A stretch of DNA of 21,609 nt from a virus (IMGVR_UViG_3300020465_000108:1-21609); one strand, 5' to 3'; positions 8,200-16,514 are shown, counted from the first letter of the stretch. Notes: generated by a model from the letters alone, not told the origin. Numbers and translations are program-made.

Positions 8200-10065
8200 T
8201 TAAAATAGTTCTTTAATAAGAGGAGCATCTCTCAAATCAACATTAGATGCATTTTTAGGAGGTTCAGCAAAAACTTCAATAGGTTCTTTATCAGGTATTA
8301 CTCTGTTCTTTAATTCTACAACAGCATCCTGAATAGCAGCAGAACTTGGTAATTGTGATTGAGATTGAGATGCTCCACCACCACAAAAAGTGTAGTAATC
8401 AGCAACTGCCTCATTTGGTGGAAGTTCAAAAGGAAAAACATTTTGTTTTATATTTTCAAAATCTAAAGCAGATGTCATATTTCCTCTAATATTTCCTAAT
8501 TTGGAAAGAACACCTGTAATTCCTGCTGCTGAACCCCCTACATTACCCATTTCATTCATCATATCACCTATAAACGTATCAATCCCATTAAGAATATTAC
8601 CATTAGTATCCTCAATTTTTGTTTGATTAGAATGTATTACTGCAGCAATAGCATCCTCAGATGTACAAACAGGAACTCTAGGTTTTGCTTTTTCTTTATC
8701 CCCTTTAGATGAGTCATTAAAAGCACTCTCTAATGCCTGAGTTAACAATCCTTTCTGTTGATTTCCAAAATTATCCTTATAATCATCTAACTTTAACATA
8801 TTATTCAACACACCTTCCATCAAACCACTCATACCTCCTGTCATACCATTAAATTCTGATAAAATATTTTGAGTCATATTATCTTTTAAATCAAGCATTT
8901 GCCATCTTTTACATGCAGGTAATGCAGAAACAGCAGATGTCATTTCTTGATTTATTTTTTTCTGACTATATTCCTTTACTTTATCCATAATCACTTTCAT
9001 ATATTTGGATTGGGTTTTAGAAGAATCCTTAATAACTTTCTTTAAATCTTTAACCCCTTGAGTAATAGAAACAGCATCTGTATAACTTGAAAATGCATTT
9101 ATAGCCTTCTCAATATTAGTTGTCATATTATCCATATCAGTTTTCATTGCTCTATTACAAGAATCGACAATACCAGTAGGTTTCAATAAAACTCTTTTTT
9201 TACAAAAAACTTCATCTAGTTTTATATCAGCAGAACTCTGAACATGAACTGCTTCAGATTCAATAGTTGCTCCTGGATTAACAGGAGATCTAGGAGAATT
9301 TGCTTCTTTCTTCCTAGCTGCCATTCCTGATGCAACTCTTTTTTTAATTAAATTTTCTTGTGCTAGTAAAGAAAAAGCAGGATTGGATTCTAATATTAAA
9401 CTTATTTCTGATCTTGCACTATTAATATCTTTTTGCTGTGATTTTGATATTGGTTTATTGGAAGGTAACCCAAATTGATTCAAACTAACTCCAGGAGTGG
9501 GATCAGCAAGTTCTTTTGCTAACTCAGGATCCTTTGGTTTCTCAACACCTTTATCTTTATCAGGTGGTAAAGGAGCGCTAGTTCCTTCATAATCTACATT
9601 ACCTTCAGCATAACCACTAGTTGCTACAGATCCAGGTTGAGTATTACTAACCCTATTATCACCAATTTTACCTGCCAATAATGTTTGAGAATTATTTCCC
9701 AAAACCCCCATAATTACAGGTTGTTGTTGCTCAGATCCATCTAAGAAGAATCCAAAAACAATATTACCCTGTCGGATCATGGGAGTAGATCCAGAGTTCT
9801 GCTGATATCCACCAGCAGTAATGGGATACATTACATTTGCCCAAGGTAAATTTTCTGATGGGATAGAATCTTCACCCCAATCATGAAGACCAAAAATTCT
9901 TACTTTATATCGATATCCCCATCCACGAACACTTTGTTTATCTTTAAATTTTCCAGCATTAATATTATCTCTCCAATAAGAATCATCGGCAACCTGTCCA
10001 ATCCACCAGACAAAAGATTCCCCCAAATAATCCTGATTAAATAATCCTCCTCCTTCTGCTGCCAT
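8200..10065 (-). CDS. gp5: gp5-like baseplate hub protein without lysozyme domain
   Basis: This is the central baseplate hub/spike protein homologous to T4 gp5 in its N-terminal OB-fold. Supporting segments are YRYKVRIFGLHDWG (51-64), LPWANVMYPITAGG (73-86), GNIVFGFFLDG (100-110) and QPVIMGVLGNN (115-125). T4 gp5 has 575 aa with a lysozyme domain after the OB-fold and a VxGxxxxx beta-helix at the end. I see neither in this 621-aa protein: after a Pro/Lys/Asp linker (about 165-200) the rest is mostly helical and polar (about 210-600), with Cys-containing segments such as LPACKRWQMLDLKDNM. The cell-wall hydrolase must therefore come from elsewhere or be absent. The start codon overlaps the stop of the 89-aa gene by one base (TAATG), so translation is likely coupled. 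It lies downstream of the gp27-like gene, consistent with a gp27-gp5 hub. Confidence 0.82.
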   Translation of the reverse strand: MAAEGGGLFNQDYLGESFVWWIGQVADDSYWRDNINAGKFKDKQSVRGWGYRYKVRIFGLHDWGEDSIPSENLPWANVMYPITAGGYQQNSGSTPMIRQGNIVFGFFLDGSEQQQPVIMGVLGNNSQTLLAGKIGDNRVSNTQPGSVATSGYAEGNVDYEGTSAPLPPDKDKGVEKPKDPELAKELADPTPGVSLNQFGLPSNKPISKSQQKDINSARSEISLILESNPAFSLLAQENLIKKRVASGMAARKKEANSPRSPVNPGATIESEAVHVQSSADIKLDEVFCKKRVLLKPTGIVDSCNRAMKTDMDNMTTNIEKAINAFSSYTDAVSITQGVKDLKKVIKDSSKTQSKYMKVIMDKVKEYSQKKINQEMTSAVSALPACKRWQMLDLKDNMTQNILSEFNGMTGGMSGLMEGVLNNMLKLDDYKDNFGNQQKGLLTQALESAFNDSSKGDKEKAKPRVPVCTSEDAIAAVIHSNQTKIEDTNGNILNGIDTFIGDMMNEMGNVGGSAAGITGVLSKLGNIRGNMTSALDFENIKQNVFPFELPPNEAVADYYTFCGGGASQSQSQLPSSAAIQDAVVELKNRVIPDKEPIEVFAEPPKNASNVDLRDAPLIKELF

Positions 10066-10334
10066 TAGTCGTCGTATACTCTACATTCCAGTGAATCTGG
10101 GTGGTTATCACAATAAACTTCTAAATGCTTGTCCTCGTGCCTAGTATGCCAATCATTGATCTTACCATCATTTGGTTCTACTTCCTCTTCAGTATGATCA
10201 TGAAAGGCATCATTGTGCATTTCTAAATCTGCTTCAGTATATTCAATCATACCATGATTAACATGCTCTTTATGATCTTTAGGATCAAGATAAACCTCAT
10301 GCTCTAGATCGTGTTCTGGAGTGTTAGTTGTCAT
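10065..10334 (-). CDS. Small His-rich acidic protein between the gp27-like gene and gene 5
   Basis: This 89-aa protein belongs to no family I can name. It is very acidic and has 12 His and 2 Cys, including EHDLEHE, DHKEHVNH, FHDHTEEE, WHTRHEDKH and YCDNHPDSLEC. The density of His with Asp/Glu and the C-terminal CxxH...C pattern suggest metal binding, but no known zinc or iron fold is evident. It starts 8 bp after the gp27-like gene with an AGAGGAAT Shine-Dalgarno, and its TAA overlaps the ATG of gene 5 by one base. Being locked between two hub genes suggests a hub-assembly or spike-related role. Other possibilities are a small chaperone or an unrelated passenger. Confidence 0.7.
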   Translation of the reverse strand: MTTNTPEHDLEHEVYLDPKDHKEHVNHGMIEYTEADLEMHNDAFHDHTEEEVEPNDGKINDWHTRHEDKHLEVYCDNHPDSLECRVYDD

Positions 10335-10342
10335 AATTCCTC

Positions 10343-11800
10343 TTAGTTAAAAGTTTTGCCCTTAGTTGGATTACCATCTCGACCAAAGGAGTCTCTAATC
10401 AAATTTAACTTAGTATAAGTTTCTTTGGCAGTAATGTAGTGACAAAGATCTGCTATAATATATAGACCTCCATCTTCTACATTTACCTGATCACCACAAG
10501 ATTTGTTTTCACTTTCACTTATCTGGGGAATATCTAGAAAAATAGTATCCCCTGCATGTAAGGAAAACTCACCAGGTATGGTAATAATTATTTGAGAAGC
10601 GAATAATTGATTATACCTCATTATTGATTGATTGACAATCAATTTTGTTTTAAGATTCTCATCTGTACACTCATCAAGTTGTTCTTCAGTTCCCCCCATA
10701 TTACGTTGACCCGTTGAAGATAATAAAAAAGTAGTTCTGGAAAATTCAGAGTCCAGTCCTGGTTTTGTAAAGGTATCATTCTGAACTGGTAATCTTTTTC
10801 CAGCTAATTTTATACCTTCTTGATTTATTTTTTTCTGCCCTTCTTCACTAAAAGCATCTAATGTGGTGGTGTCAAGATAATTATCAAAGGGATTAAATAT
10901 AATACTGCGAGTAGAATATGCACCCATCTGTAATTTTTTCTGAACATTGATACGATTTTCTACGTCCAAAGTTAAAGCTTTTATATCATATCCAGGTGGA
11001 ATACCCTTACCTGCAGTATCAGGTGTTTCATTATAGATAATAGATTTTTTCTGTGTTCCAGATAACAAAGTATCAATAGATTTGAAATGATATCCTTCAG
11101 AAGTTTCATAGAAAAAATATCCTGCACTAGCACCAAGTCCTTGATTTTCTGATGAGACTGCTTTTGTTGATAATTTATTAATTGCATAAAATGGTTTCTT
11201 ATTATTACCAATATAATCTAAAGGTTCTTTAGTATCATCCAAATCAATCTCCTTTTCACTTTTTAAAACCTCTTTTAAAATAAATTCAACATGATCAGAA
11301 ACTTCACCCCTCCTACAAACCCTAACTCTAGCCTTTTCATTATCAATATATTCTTTAGATACTAAATTTAATTCATATGATTTATTTGTGGTTTGGGAAT
11401 CTGTTGGGAGTGCGGTAATTTTATTAATATACAAATTATTATCAGAACTTTTACCAAAACTTATAGTATTATCATTATTATCTGTAAACTTTAATTCAAC
11501 CTGTTCTTCACCAATAATAGGTAATCCTTCAACAGCACTTACTTTCTTTCTTCTTTTACCATGCCCCTGCCCTTTCTTAGTTCTTGTCATCGTATTACCA
11601 GCATCAGTAAAAACCACAGATGCTGATACTGAATCTGATAAAATACTCTCCCAATATAATACCCGAACCGTTCCACTCACCAAACTTACACTAGAAGTTT
11701 TGCTTTCGTTAGAAATAACATCAATTTTCTGAAGAAGAGCTGGTGCTGCTGCTCTTGCTTGAGTTGCTTTTCTTTTTGCTGCTGTTGCTGCTCCTGCCAT
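10343..11800 (-). CDS. gp27-like baseplate hub subunit
   Basis: This 485-aa protein is probably the functional equivalent of T4 gp27, which trimerises as the hub torus holding gp5. After an Ala/Lys/Arg-rich leader (1-22), residues about 40-70 (SGTVRVLYWESILSDSVSAS) look like the first tube-like barrel of hub proteins. The C-terminal part (about 405-475) contains HAGDTIFLDIPQISE, GGLYIIADLCHYIT and YTKLNLIRDSFGR, a pattern I recognise from hub proteins of T4-like marine phages: a late beta barrel with the 'avoid-excess-solvent' style DxIxLDIP strand. It is longer than T4 gp27 (391 aa). The start at 11800 follows AGGAGGAAT at good spacing. Position next to gene 5, separated only by the small His-rich gene, supports the hub role. 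Assignment is by motif memory and context, not alignment, so no gene symbol is given. Confidence 0.65.
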   Translation of the reverse strand: MAGAATAAKRKATQARAAAPALLQKIDVISNESKTSSVSLVSGTVRVLYWESILSDSVSASVVFTDAGNTMTRTKKGQGHGKRRKKVSAVEGLPIIGEEQVELKFTDNNDNTISFGKSSDNNLYINKITALPTDSQTTNKSYELNLVSKEYIDNEKARVRVCRRGEVSDHVEFILKEVLKSEKEIDLDDTKEPLDYIGNNKKPFYAINKLSTKAVSSENQGLGASAGYFFYETSEGYHFKSIDTLLSGTQKKSIIYNETPDTAGKGIPPGYDIKALTLDVENRINVQKKLQMGAYSTRSIIFNPFDNYLDTTTLDAFSEEGQKKINQEGIKLAGKRLPVQNDTFTKPGLDSEFSRTTFLLSSTGQRNMGGTEEQLDECTDENLKTKLIVNQSIMRYNQLFASQIIITIPGEFSLHAGDTIFLDIPQISESENKSCGDQVNVEDGGLYIIADLCHYITAKETYTKLNLIRDSFGRDGNPTKGKTFN

Positions 11801-11822
11801 AAGTTATTCCTCCTAGTTATAT

Positions 11823-13895
11823 TTAACCACCTTTATAAAGTCTATCACCCATCTCATCACTTCCACCTCCAGCACCCACGGCAATAGGTGTTAATGTCTC
11901 TTTAGGTTGTGTTTCTGGAATACTATCTCCCTGTGATCCTGATTCAACAACGATAATTTCTCCAGAATCATCTTCATATGATGCACTCATAGAAACATCA
12001 TCGGTTTTCTTTTTAATAGAATTTACATCTAAAGGAATAATGTTTTCAGCATTACCTTTTATAGCAGCGGGTGTTTCCTTTGAATTTATATCAACATTAT
12101 CCTGAATACTCACCCGTCCTCCATCAATCTCTACCTTTCCCAATCCATGTTTCATAATCAAATTGACATCTCCCTCATACTTTGGATTGCCAACAAAATC
12201 ATTAAATCCACTACCATCACCTTGCTTGGCATTCAATCTCATATTATATAAAGCTTGTTCTATTTTACCTCTTTTTCCCGATTTTAACATAGAGTAATAA
12301 CCTTCCTTAGATGGCAATAGATTGATATTTCTTTCTATTTTAGTAGTTTTTTTCTTATCATCTTTCTTATCTTCTTTAGGTTCTTTAGGTTCTTTTTTCT
12401 CAAAAATAGCACCATAAAGAGCACCAGCTAATTTATCACCACCTACACCACCAACAAAAGCACCAATAGTAGTTCCAACAAATGGGACAGGGATTAGAGT
12501 TCCTAATATTCCACCAAGCCAAGCACCTACACCAGCACCAATTGCCATAAATGCAGATTTTCCTAGTGGTTCTTTAAATACAAAATAATTTAAAGCAAAA
12601 TCAACTAAAGCACCAATAAATGGAATTCGTTTTACAATAGGACTAATAATTTTCTTAGCAGCCTTCAATCCTTTTAATCCAGTTTTTAATCCAGTCTTTC
12701 CTAATTTTGTTGCAGTAGTTGTTGCTGTTTTTGCTGCAGATTTTATTACAGGGGTTGCTGTTTTTGCTGCAGTAGTTATTCCTTTTGTTGCGGTGCTTGC
12801 TACTTTTGTTGCTGTTTTTGCTGCAGTAGTTATTCCTTTTGTTGCGGTGCTTGCTACTTTTGTTGCTGTTTTTAATCCAGTCTTTCCCAATTTTGTTGCA
12901 GTCTTTGCTGCAGATTTTATTACAGGGGTTGCTGTTTTTACTGCAGTTTTTACTCCTTTTGTTACAGTCTGTGCTACTTTACCACCTGTTTTGACTATAT
13001 TTTTACCAAGATCAATACCCTTCCCTACAAATTGCTTTGCTTTAGCAAATTTCCTCAGTCTTCCAAATTTCTTAACCCTAAGTAATCTATCTGCTTTAAT
13101 CTTTTTAAGATTTTTTACTCTTGCTAATTTGTCAGCACGTTTAGGATCAAAAAGTCTCTTGAATAATTTTTTCTGTCTTTTTATTTTATTTTTAATACTT
13201 CTTTTGGGTTGCTTAATTTTAGGTTTTCCCATATTCGCCAACTTGGCAATACCCATCCCAAGAAGAACAATCCCATTAAACATCTTAGTAAGATTGCCCA
13301 TAAAGGACTCAAATTTTTCAGCAGCACCTTCCCCAAATTTATCTCCTATCCATCCCTTAGTTGCATCAAGTCCTTTATATCCCCAATCAATAAAAGTAAC
13401 TAAACCATCAAGAAATTTTCCACCCCATTTAATAAAGAAACCTGCAATAGCAGCTATGGGTTTAAGAAACTTAGTTATTGTGGGTAAGTACTTAATTAAT
13501 TTAAAGGTTAACCATCCAAGAAGAACATTACTAATAAACTTTTTTATCCCATCTAGGAAACTAAGCCTAGGCATTTTAAGTTTATTTTCCTCTTCATCAT
13601 CACTATCAGTAGCATCATCCTCCATCTTAGATTCTACTTTCTTTCTTTGCTCATCCTCCTTTTGTTTTTTCTCATCCTTTTGCCTTTTTTTCTTTTCAGC
13701 AATAGTTCCTTTTAAAAGGTCATCAATTAATATTATTTTTTTATGAATAGTAAAAAGAGTTTTCTCAGAACTATCACTCTCAGATTTTTCAATGGGATCA
13801 ATCCCTTTATATGAAACTAAAGAAGTAGTGGGTCTTACCGCAAGTGCTCCTCCACTTTCCCCCTTTCCTAAAAGTTTGTTTGCAGTTATTGCCAT
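11823..13895 (-). CDS. Tape-measure-like / tail-lumen hydrophobic protein (690 aa)
   Basis: This is probably a protein of the tail lumen or hub. Residues about 60-105 are a highly charged Lys/Glu helix (EKKKRQKDEKKQKEDEQ). Residues about 110-175 are hydrophobic (FISNVLLGWLTFKLIKYLP, FLKPIAAIAGFFIKWGG). Residues about 224-290 are extremely basic (KNKIKRQKKLFKRLF, KADRLLRVKKFGRLRKF). Residues about 312-412 are a Lys/Ala/Thr repeat region. Residues about 446-497 are Gly-rich and membrane-like (AIGAGVGAWLGGILGTLIP). The rest is polar. The motif F(I/V)xNxLLGxxxFKI also occurs in the 817-aa neighbour, so the two may be distant paralogues. The start shares one base with the neighbour's stop (TAATG), suggesting coupled translation. 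Tape measures carry hydrophobic helices and are ejected with DNA; the basic H1-like section would be unusual. Alternative: an injected internal protein. Confidence 0.5.
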   Translation of the reverse strand: MAITANKLLGKGESGGALAVRPTTSLVSYKGIDPIEKSESDSSEKTLFTIHKKIILIDDLLKGTIAEKKKRQKDEKKQKEDEQRKKVESKMEDDATDSDDEEENKLKMPRLSFLDGIKKFISNVLLGWLTFKLIKYLPTITKFLKPIAAIAGFFIKWGGKFLDGLVTFIDWGYKGLDATKGWIGDKFGEGAAEKFESFMGNLTKMFNGIVLLGMGIAKLANMGKPKIKQPKRSIKNKIKRQKKLFKRLFDPKRADKLARVKNLKKIKADRLLRVKKFGRLRKFAKAKQFVGKGIDLGKNIVKTGGKVAQTVTKGVKTAVKTATPVIKSAAKTATKLGKTGLKTATKVASTATKGITTAAKTATKVASTATKGITTAAKTATPVIKSAAKTATTTATKLGKTGLKTGLKGLKAAKKIISPIVKRIPFIGALVDFALNYFVFKEPLGKSAFMAIGAGVGAWLGGILGTLIPVPFVGTTIGAFVGGVGGDKLAGALYGAIFEKKEPKEPKEDKKDDKKKTTKIERNINLLPSKEGYYSMLKSGKRGKIEQALYNMRLNAKQGDGSGFNDFVGNPKYEGDVNLIMKHGLGKVEIDGGRVSIQDNVDINSKETPAAIKGNAENIIPLDVNSIKKKTDDVSMSASYEDDSGEIIVVESGSQGDSIPETQPKETLTPIAVGAGGGSDEMGDRLYKGG
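12754..12873 (-). repeat. 54-bp tandem repeat encoding Lys/Ala/Thr segment
   Basis: A 54-bp unit starting at 12754 repeats at 12808 and begins a third time at 12862 before diverging. It encodes TKVASTATKGITTAAKTA in two adjacent copies. Flanking sequence (about 12660-12960) repeats related blocks (ATPVIKSAAKTA, KLGKTGLKT) on both sides, so the whole 300 bp looks grown by nested in-frame duplication. The near-perfect match at third codon positions points to recent duplication or ongoing homogenisation. Confidence 0.85.
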
Positions 13896-16348
13896 TATAC
13901 ACTAATCCCCAATACCTTTATTTTTGGAGCAGATCTTCCTGAAGTTACATCAAACTGAGGTATTTCACTATTGGATTTTTCAACATTTGGACTATCTGAC
14001 ATTTTATTTTTTTCTTGTTCATATGCACGAATGACATTTTTCTTTTTCTCAGATGGTTGTATATTGGGATCACCAGATTTAGATGGTACTGCTCTTAATT
14101 TATTTCCTTGTCCTCTACCTCGTTGTGGTTTAACACGTTCTTCACCAGAAAAAGTTTTTCCAGAAAAAATATTACCAATACCCTTAAAGAAACCTGTACC
14201 TTCTGATGGTTTAGGTTTTATTGTTGAACCACCTCCCAATCTACTATTAAGAAAATCCTCTATAGGAGTATCTAACTCAGAACTACTTGAATATAATGCT
14301 CTCCTCTTTTGAATTTTACGCCCAAACAATCCTTTCTTTTTAGGAGGGAAAAGAACCTCAACAATACGATCACCTCCAACATTACCATGATCATTAATAA
14401 CACCTCCCTTCTCAACTAATTGTTGGTAAGATGTAACCTCACCACCACCAGCATAACCTGGTTTTCCACCCATAAGTGTTGGAATATTAGTTCCACCTCC
14501 AGCAGCATTCATAGCAGCAAGAGTATTCACACCATACTTTTCAACTGCTCCTTTACTCATCACAAACTCACCAGCAGTTAATCTTGCAGGAACTTTATCT
14601 ACACCACCAGCCCCTTTTACAACACCACCTCGTTTAAACTTTCTAATAGCACCAGTTGAAAGATTTGCATCTCTTTCTTCTTCTCCTTCAACTTTCAATT
14701 TTCCACCAAAATAACTATAACCCTTTACACTTCCATCAGGTCTTATTAAATCATTATCTACTAAGAATCTTTGATCTGCTTCCCTTTGCTTTGCACTTGT
14801 TGCCTTTGCTGCATCACTAGCATTAAGAATAGGATAAAGTGTTTCCTCTGGTATACCTACAAGTCTTCCCTCACCATTAGGATATTGCACAACATCCATA
14901 AAATTAATATTTTCATATCCAGGAACCTTACGTATCTCTTCAACTAATTGAGTCTGATGTTCTATCAAATCAGGCATACCAATAGAACCACCAATATCAG
15001 TAAAACTCTTCTCAACATTATGATCTACTAATTCACCATTTCTTTCCTTTGTAGTTATTTTTTTCTTAAATTCAGTCTTATTAAAAACAAATTGATCTGG
15101 CATTATCTCACCCATGCCATAACCCATAACTGGACCACCTTCATTAAATCCTTGAATTATATTTGAAGCTTCTTGAGTAGCATTATTATAATGTTGAACT
15201 AATCCACCTTCTTTAAATCCTTGGGTTTCCTCTCCACGACTCTCTGCCATCTGGTTTTTTAGTTGCTCAGCTTCAGGACCACCCCTAGTTGTAAAGGATT
15301 GTGAGGTTCTTTCTGTTGTTACACCCTCATCCTCCATTCCTTGATCAGAGGATTCCTCTATTCCTTGATCAGAGGATTCCTCTATTCCTTGATCAGAGGA
15401 TTCCTCTATTCCTTGATCAGGTTCTTTTTTCTTTCTCGTAGCTAAATATATACCTCCTCCCAACACAGCAGCCGCAGCTATTCCCCACGGACCCAAGGCG
15501 ACAGCAGCTTTTAAAAGTGCTGGAATAACTGTTGCTACTAATTTTGCTCCCCAGACTACAACATTTTTCAATAATCCCAAAGCAAATCCAGTTAAAGCAT
15601 TACCAAATATCAAGTACCCACCTAAAAGAACAGGCCACCAATCCTCAAAGAATTTTATAATACTATTCAACTTTCCTTGATTTTCGGGATTACCCATCCA
15701 GTTTAAAATTTTAAAAAGAACATTACCAAGAAGAATATTCCCTACAAATTCTATGAACTTACTCCAAGCACTCTTCATAGGTTCTAATACTTTAGTCACT
15801 GTATTTTTTAAACCTTCAAATACTTTAAATTCTAATTTATTTTCTTTCTTTCTTCTTTTAAAAGTCTCCATCACTTTTCTTAAAAAAGAAAAATGTTTCT
15901 TATCTTGTTTTTTCTCTGCTTTTAAAGTATCAACAATAGAATTAACACCAGTAAGAATCTCTGCTAGTACTCCTCCTTTTTCTTGAGTAGGTTCTGGGAT
16001 AAGTTTCTTAGTATCTATTTTTCCACTCTTACTTCTAACAGCAAGATCACTGGTTCCTGTAGTATTTGCTGCTGTTTGTTTTTCTTCTTTACCAAAAAAC
16101 TTAGAAGTGCTTATTTTTTTCTGAGTTACTTTCATTCCTGCACTTGGTGCAGCTGCCTTTCTTGCCTTTCTTACTCTTATTAATTCTTCTTGTAAAATAT
16201 CTGCTCTTTCACGTCCACTACCACCAGCTTCTTGTAAACTAACTATAGCTTCCATCAAGGCACTAAGATAGTCCTCATCGGATTCGATGTCTACCATCTC
16301 ATATCCGAGATCGTTAAGTATTTTTAATGGATTGATCTTAACGGGCAT
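13895..16348 (-). CDS. Tail tape-measure-like protein (817 aa)
   Basis: This is likely a tail tape-measure or hub-lumen protein. Residues 1-75 contain a short helical head. Residues about 120-190 are Lys-rich. Residues about 195-303 are strongly hydrophobic (FVGNILLGNVLFKILNW, WWPVLLGGYLIFGNALTGF, WGIAAAAVLGGGIYLATRKK). About 310-338 is a four-fold DQGIEESS-type repeat. About 345-372 carries a block shared with the 290-aa protein. Residues 380-410 have GFKEGGLV and GFNEGGPV. Residues about 565-625 have FKRGGVVKGAGGVDKVPARL then AGEFVMSKGAVEKYG and MNAAGGG, a signature I know from many phage tape-measure proteins. It follows genes 26 and 51, which matches the usual place of a tape measure after its chaperones, and overlaps gene 51 by 11 bp. 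T4 gp29 has 590 aa, so a longer tail or additional function is possible. Confidence 0.62.
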   Translation of the reverse strand: MPVKINPLKILNDLGYEMVDIESDEDYLSALMEAIVSLQEAGGSGRERADILQEELIRVRKARKAAAPSAGMKVTQKKISTSKFFGKEEKQTAANTTGTSDLAVRSKSGKIDTKKLIPEPTQEKGGVLAEILTGVNSIVDTLKAEKKQDKKHFSFLRKVMETFKRRKKENKLEFKVFEGLKNTVTKVLEPMKSAWSKFIEFVGNILLGNVLFKILNWMGNPENQGKLNSIIKFFEDWWPVLLGGYLIFGNALTGFALGLLKNVVVWGAKLVATVIPALLKAAVALGPWGIAAAAVLGGGIYLATRKKKEPDQGIEESSDQGIEESSDQGIEESSDQGMEDEGVTTERTSQSFTTRGGPEAEQLKNQMAESRGEETQGFKEGGLVQHYNNATQEASNIIQGFNEGGPVMGYGMGEIMPDQFVFNKTEFKKKITTKERNGELVDHNVEKSFTDIGGSIGMPDLIEHQTQLVEEIRKVPGYENINFMDVVQYPNGEGRLVGIPEETLYPILNASDAAKATSAKQREADQRFLVDNDLIRPDGSVKGYSYFGGKLKVEGEEERDANLSTGAIRKFKRGGVVKGAGGVDKVPARLTAGEFVMSKGAVEKYGVNTLAAMNAAGGGTNIPTLMGGKPGYAGGGEVTSYQQLVEKGGVINDHGNVGGDRIVEVLFPPKKKGLFGRKIQKRRALYSSSSELDTPIEDFLNSRLGGGSTIKPKPSEGTGFFKGIGNIFSGKTFSGEERVKPQRGRGQGNKLRAVPSKSGDPNIQPSEKKKNVIRAYEQEKNKMSDSPNVEKSNSEIPQFDVTSGRSAPKIKVLGISV
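15266..15314 (-). repeat. 49-nt direct repeat, copy A (in 817-aa gene)
   Basis: This block is identical at 48 of 49 positions to 17322-17370, with an uninterrupted 36-nt match (15266-15301). On the minus strand it encodes RTSQSFTTRGGPEAE, and weaker protein similarity continues (EQLKNQMAESR here against ERLKSLMAQNR in copy B). The single mismatch is synonymous (TCA/TCT serine). Confidence 0.95.
15336..15420 (-). repeat. 24-bp in-frame tandem repeat (DQGIEESS)
   Basis: The 24-bp unit occurs with starts at 15336, 15360, 15384 and a partial unit from 15408 to 15420, nearly identical at the nucleotide level. It encodes DQGIEESS three times, plus a diverged DQGMEDEG. The period is a multiple of three and lies inside the tape-measure-like gene, between its hydrophobic region and the shared peptide block. 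It looks like an acidic flexible linker of variable copy number. Confidence 0.92.
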
Positions 16349-16514
16349 TAGCTTGTTGTTGCTGTTGCTTTAATTTTTCATCCTCAAGATGTTGTTGAAG
16401 TAGAGCCACATAGATGTCCCTTTCCCAAGGCATCATATTTTCAATCTCTGTTAAGCTATATTTATGATACTGCATCAAGGCAAAATTTAGTTTAAAGTAA
16501 TCCTCTAAACTCAT
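16338..16514 (-). CDS. gp51: gp51-like baseplate hub / tape-measure assembly factor (58 aa)
   Basis: This small gene encodes 58 aa starting MSLEDYFKLNFALMQYHKYS, with MPWERDIYVALL at residues 28-39 and a Gln-rich end (KQQQQQANAR). The MPWERxIYxALL motif and the position right after gene 26 match the small gp51-type hub-assembly proteins of cyanomyoviruses. Its ATG lies 11 bp after the gene 26 stop, and the 20 nt before it show no Shine-Dalgarno. Its frame is open upstream through the end of gene 26 and is reached by a -1 shift at the T TTT TTC heptamer (16532-16538). A fusion would be gp26 residues 1-238, then RIALLH, then all 58 residues, 302 aa in total. It overlaps the next gene's start by 11 bp. 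Free gp51, a gp26-gp51 fusion, or both may be made. Confidence 0.78.
   Translation of the reverse strand: MSLEDYFKLNFALMQYHKYSLTEIENMMPWERDIYVALLQQHLEDEKLKQQQQQANAR

Noticed and set aside
11388-11732. Plus-strand 114-codon frame opposite the gp27-like gene
   Set aside because: It is antisense to a gene with a strong Shine-Dalgarno and hub motifs. The product is Leu/Val/Ser-rich with no family resemblance.
12793-13746. Plus-strand 317-codon open frame opposite the 690-aa gene
   Set aside because: Its product is a monotonous hydrophobic reading (FVAVFAAV) of the antisense of the Lys/Ala/Thr repeats. Low-complexity GC-biased repeats keep the opposite frame open. No Shine-Dalgarno or family motif is present.
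15336-15420. Short regular repeats that could suggest a CRISPR array
   Set aside because: Units are directly adjacent with no spacers, have a period of 24 bp, and are in frame within a structural gene.
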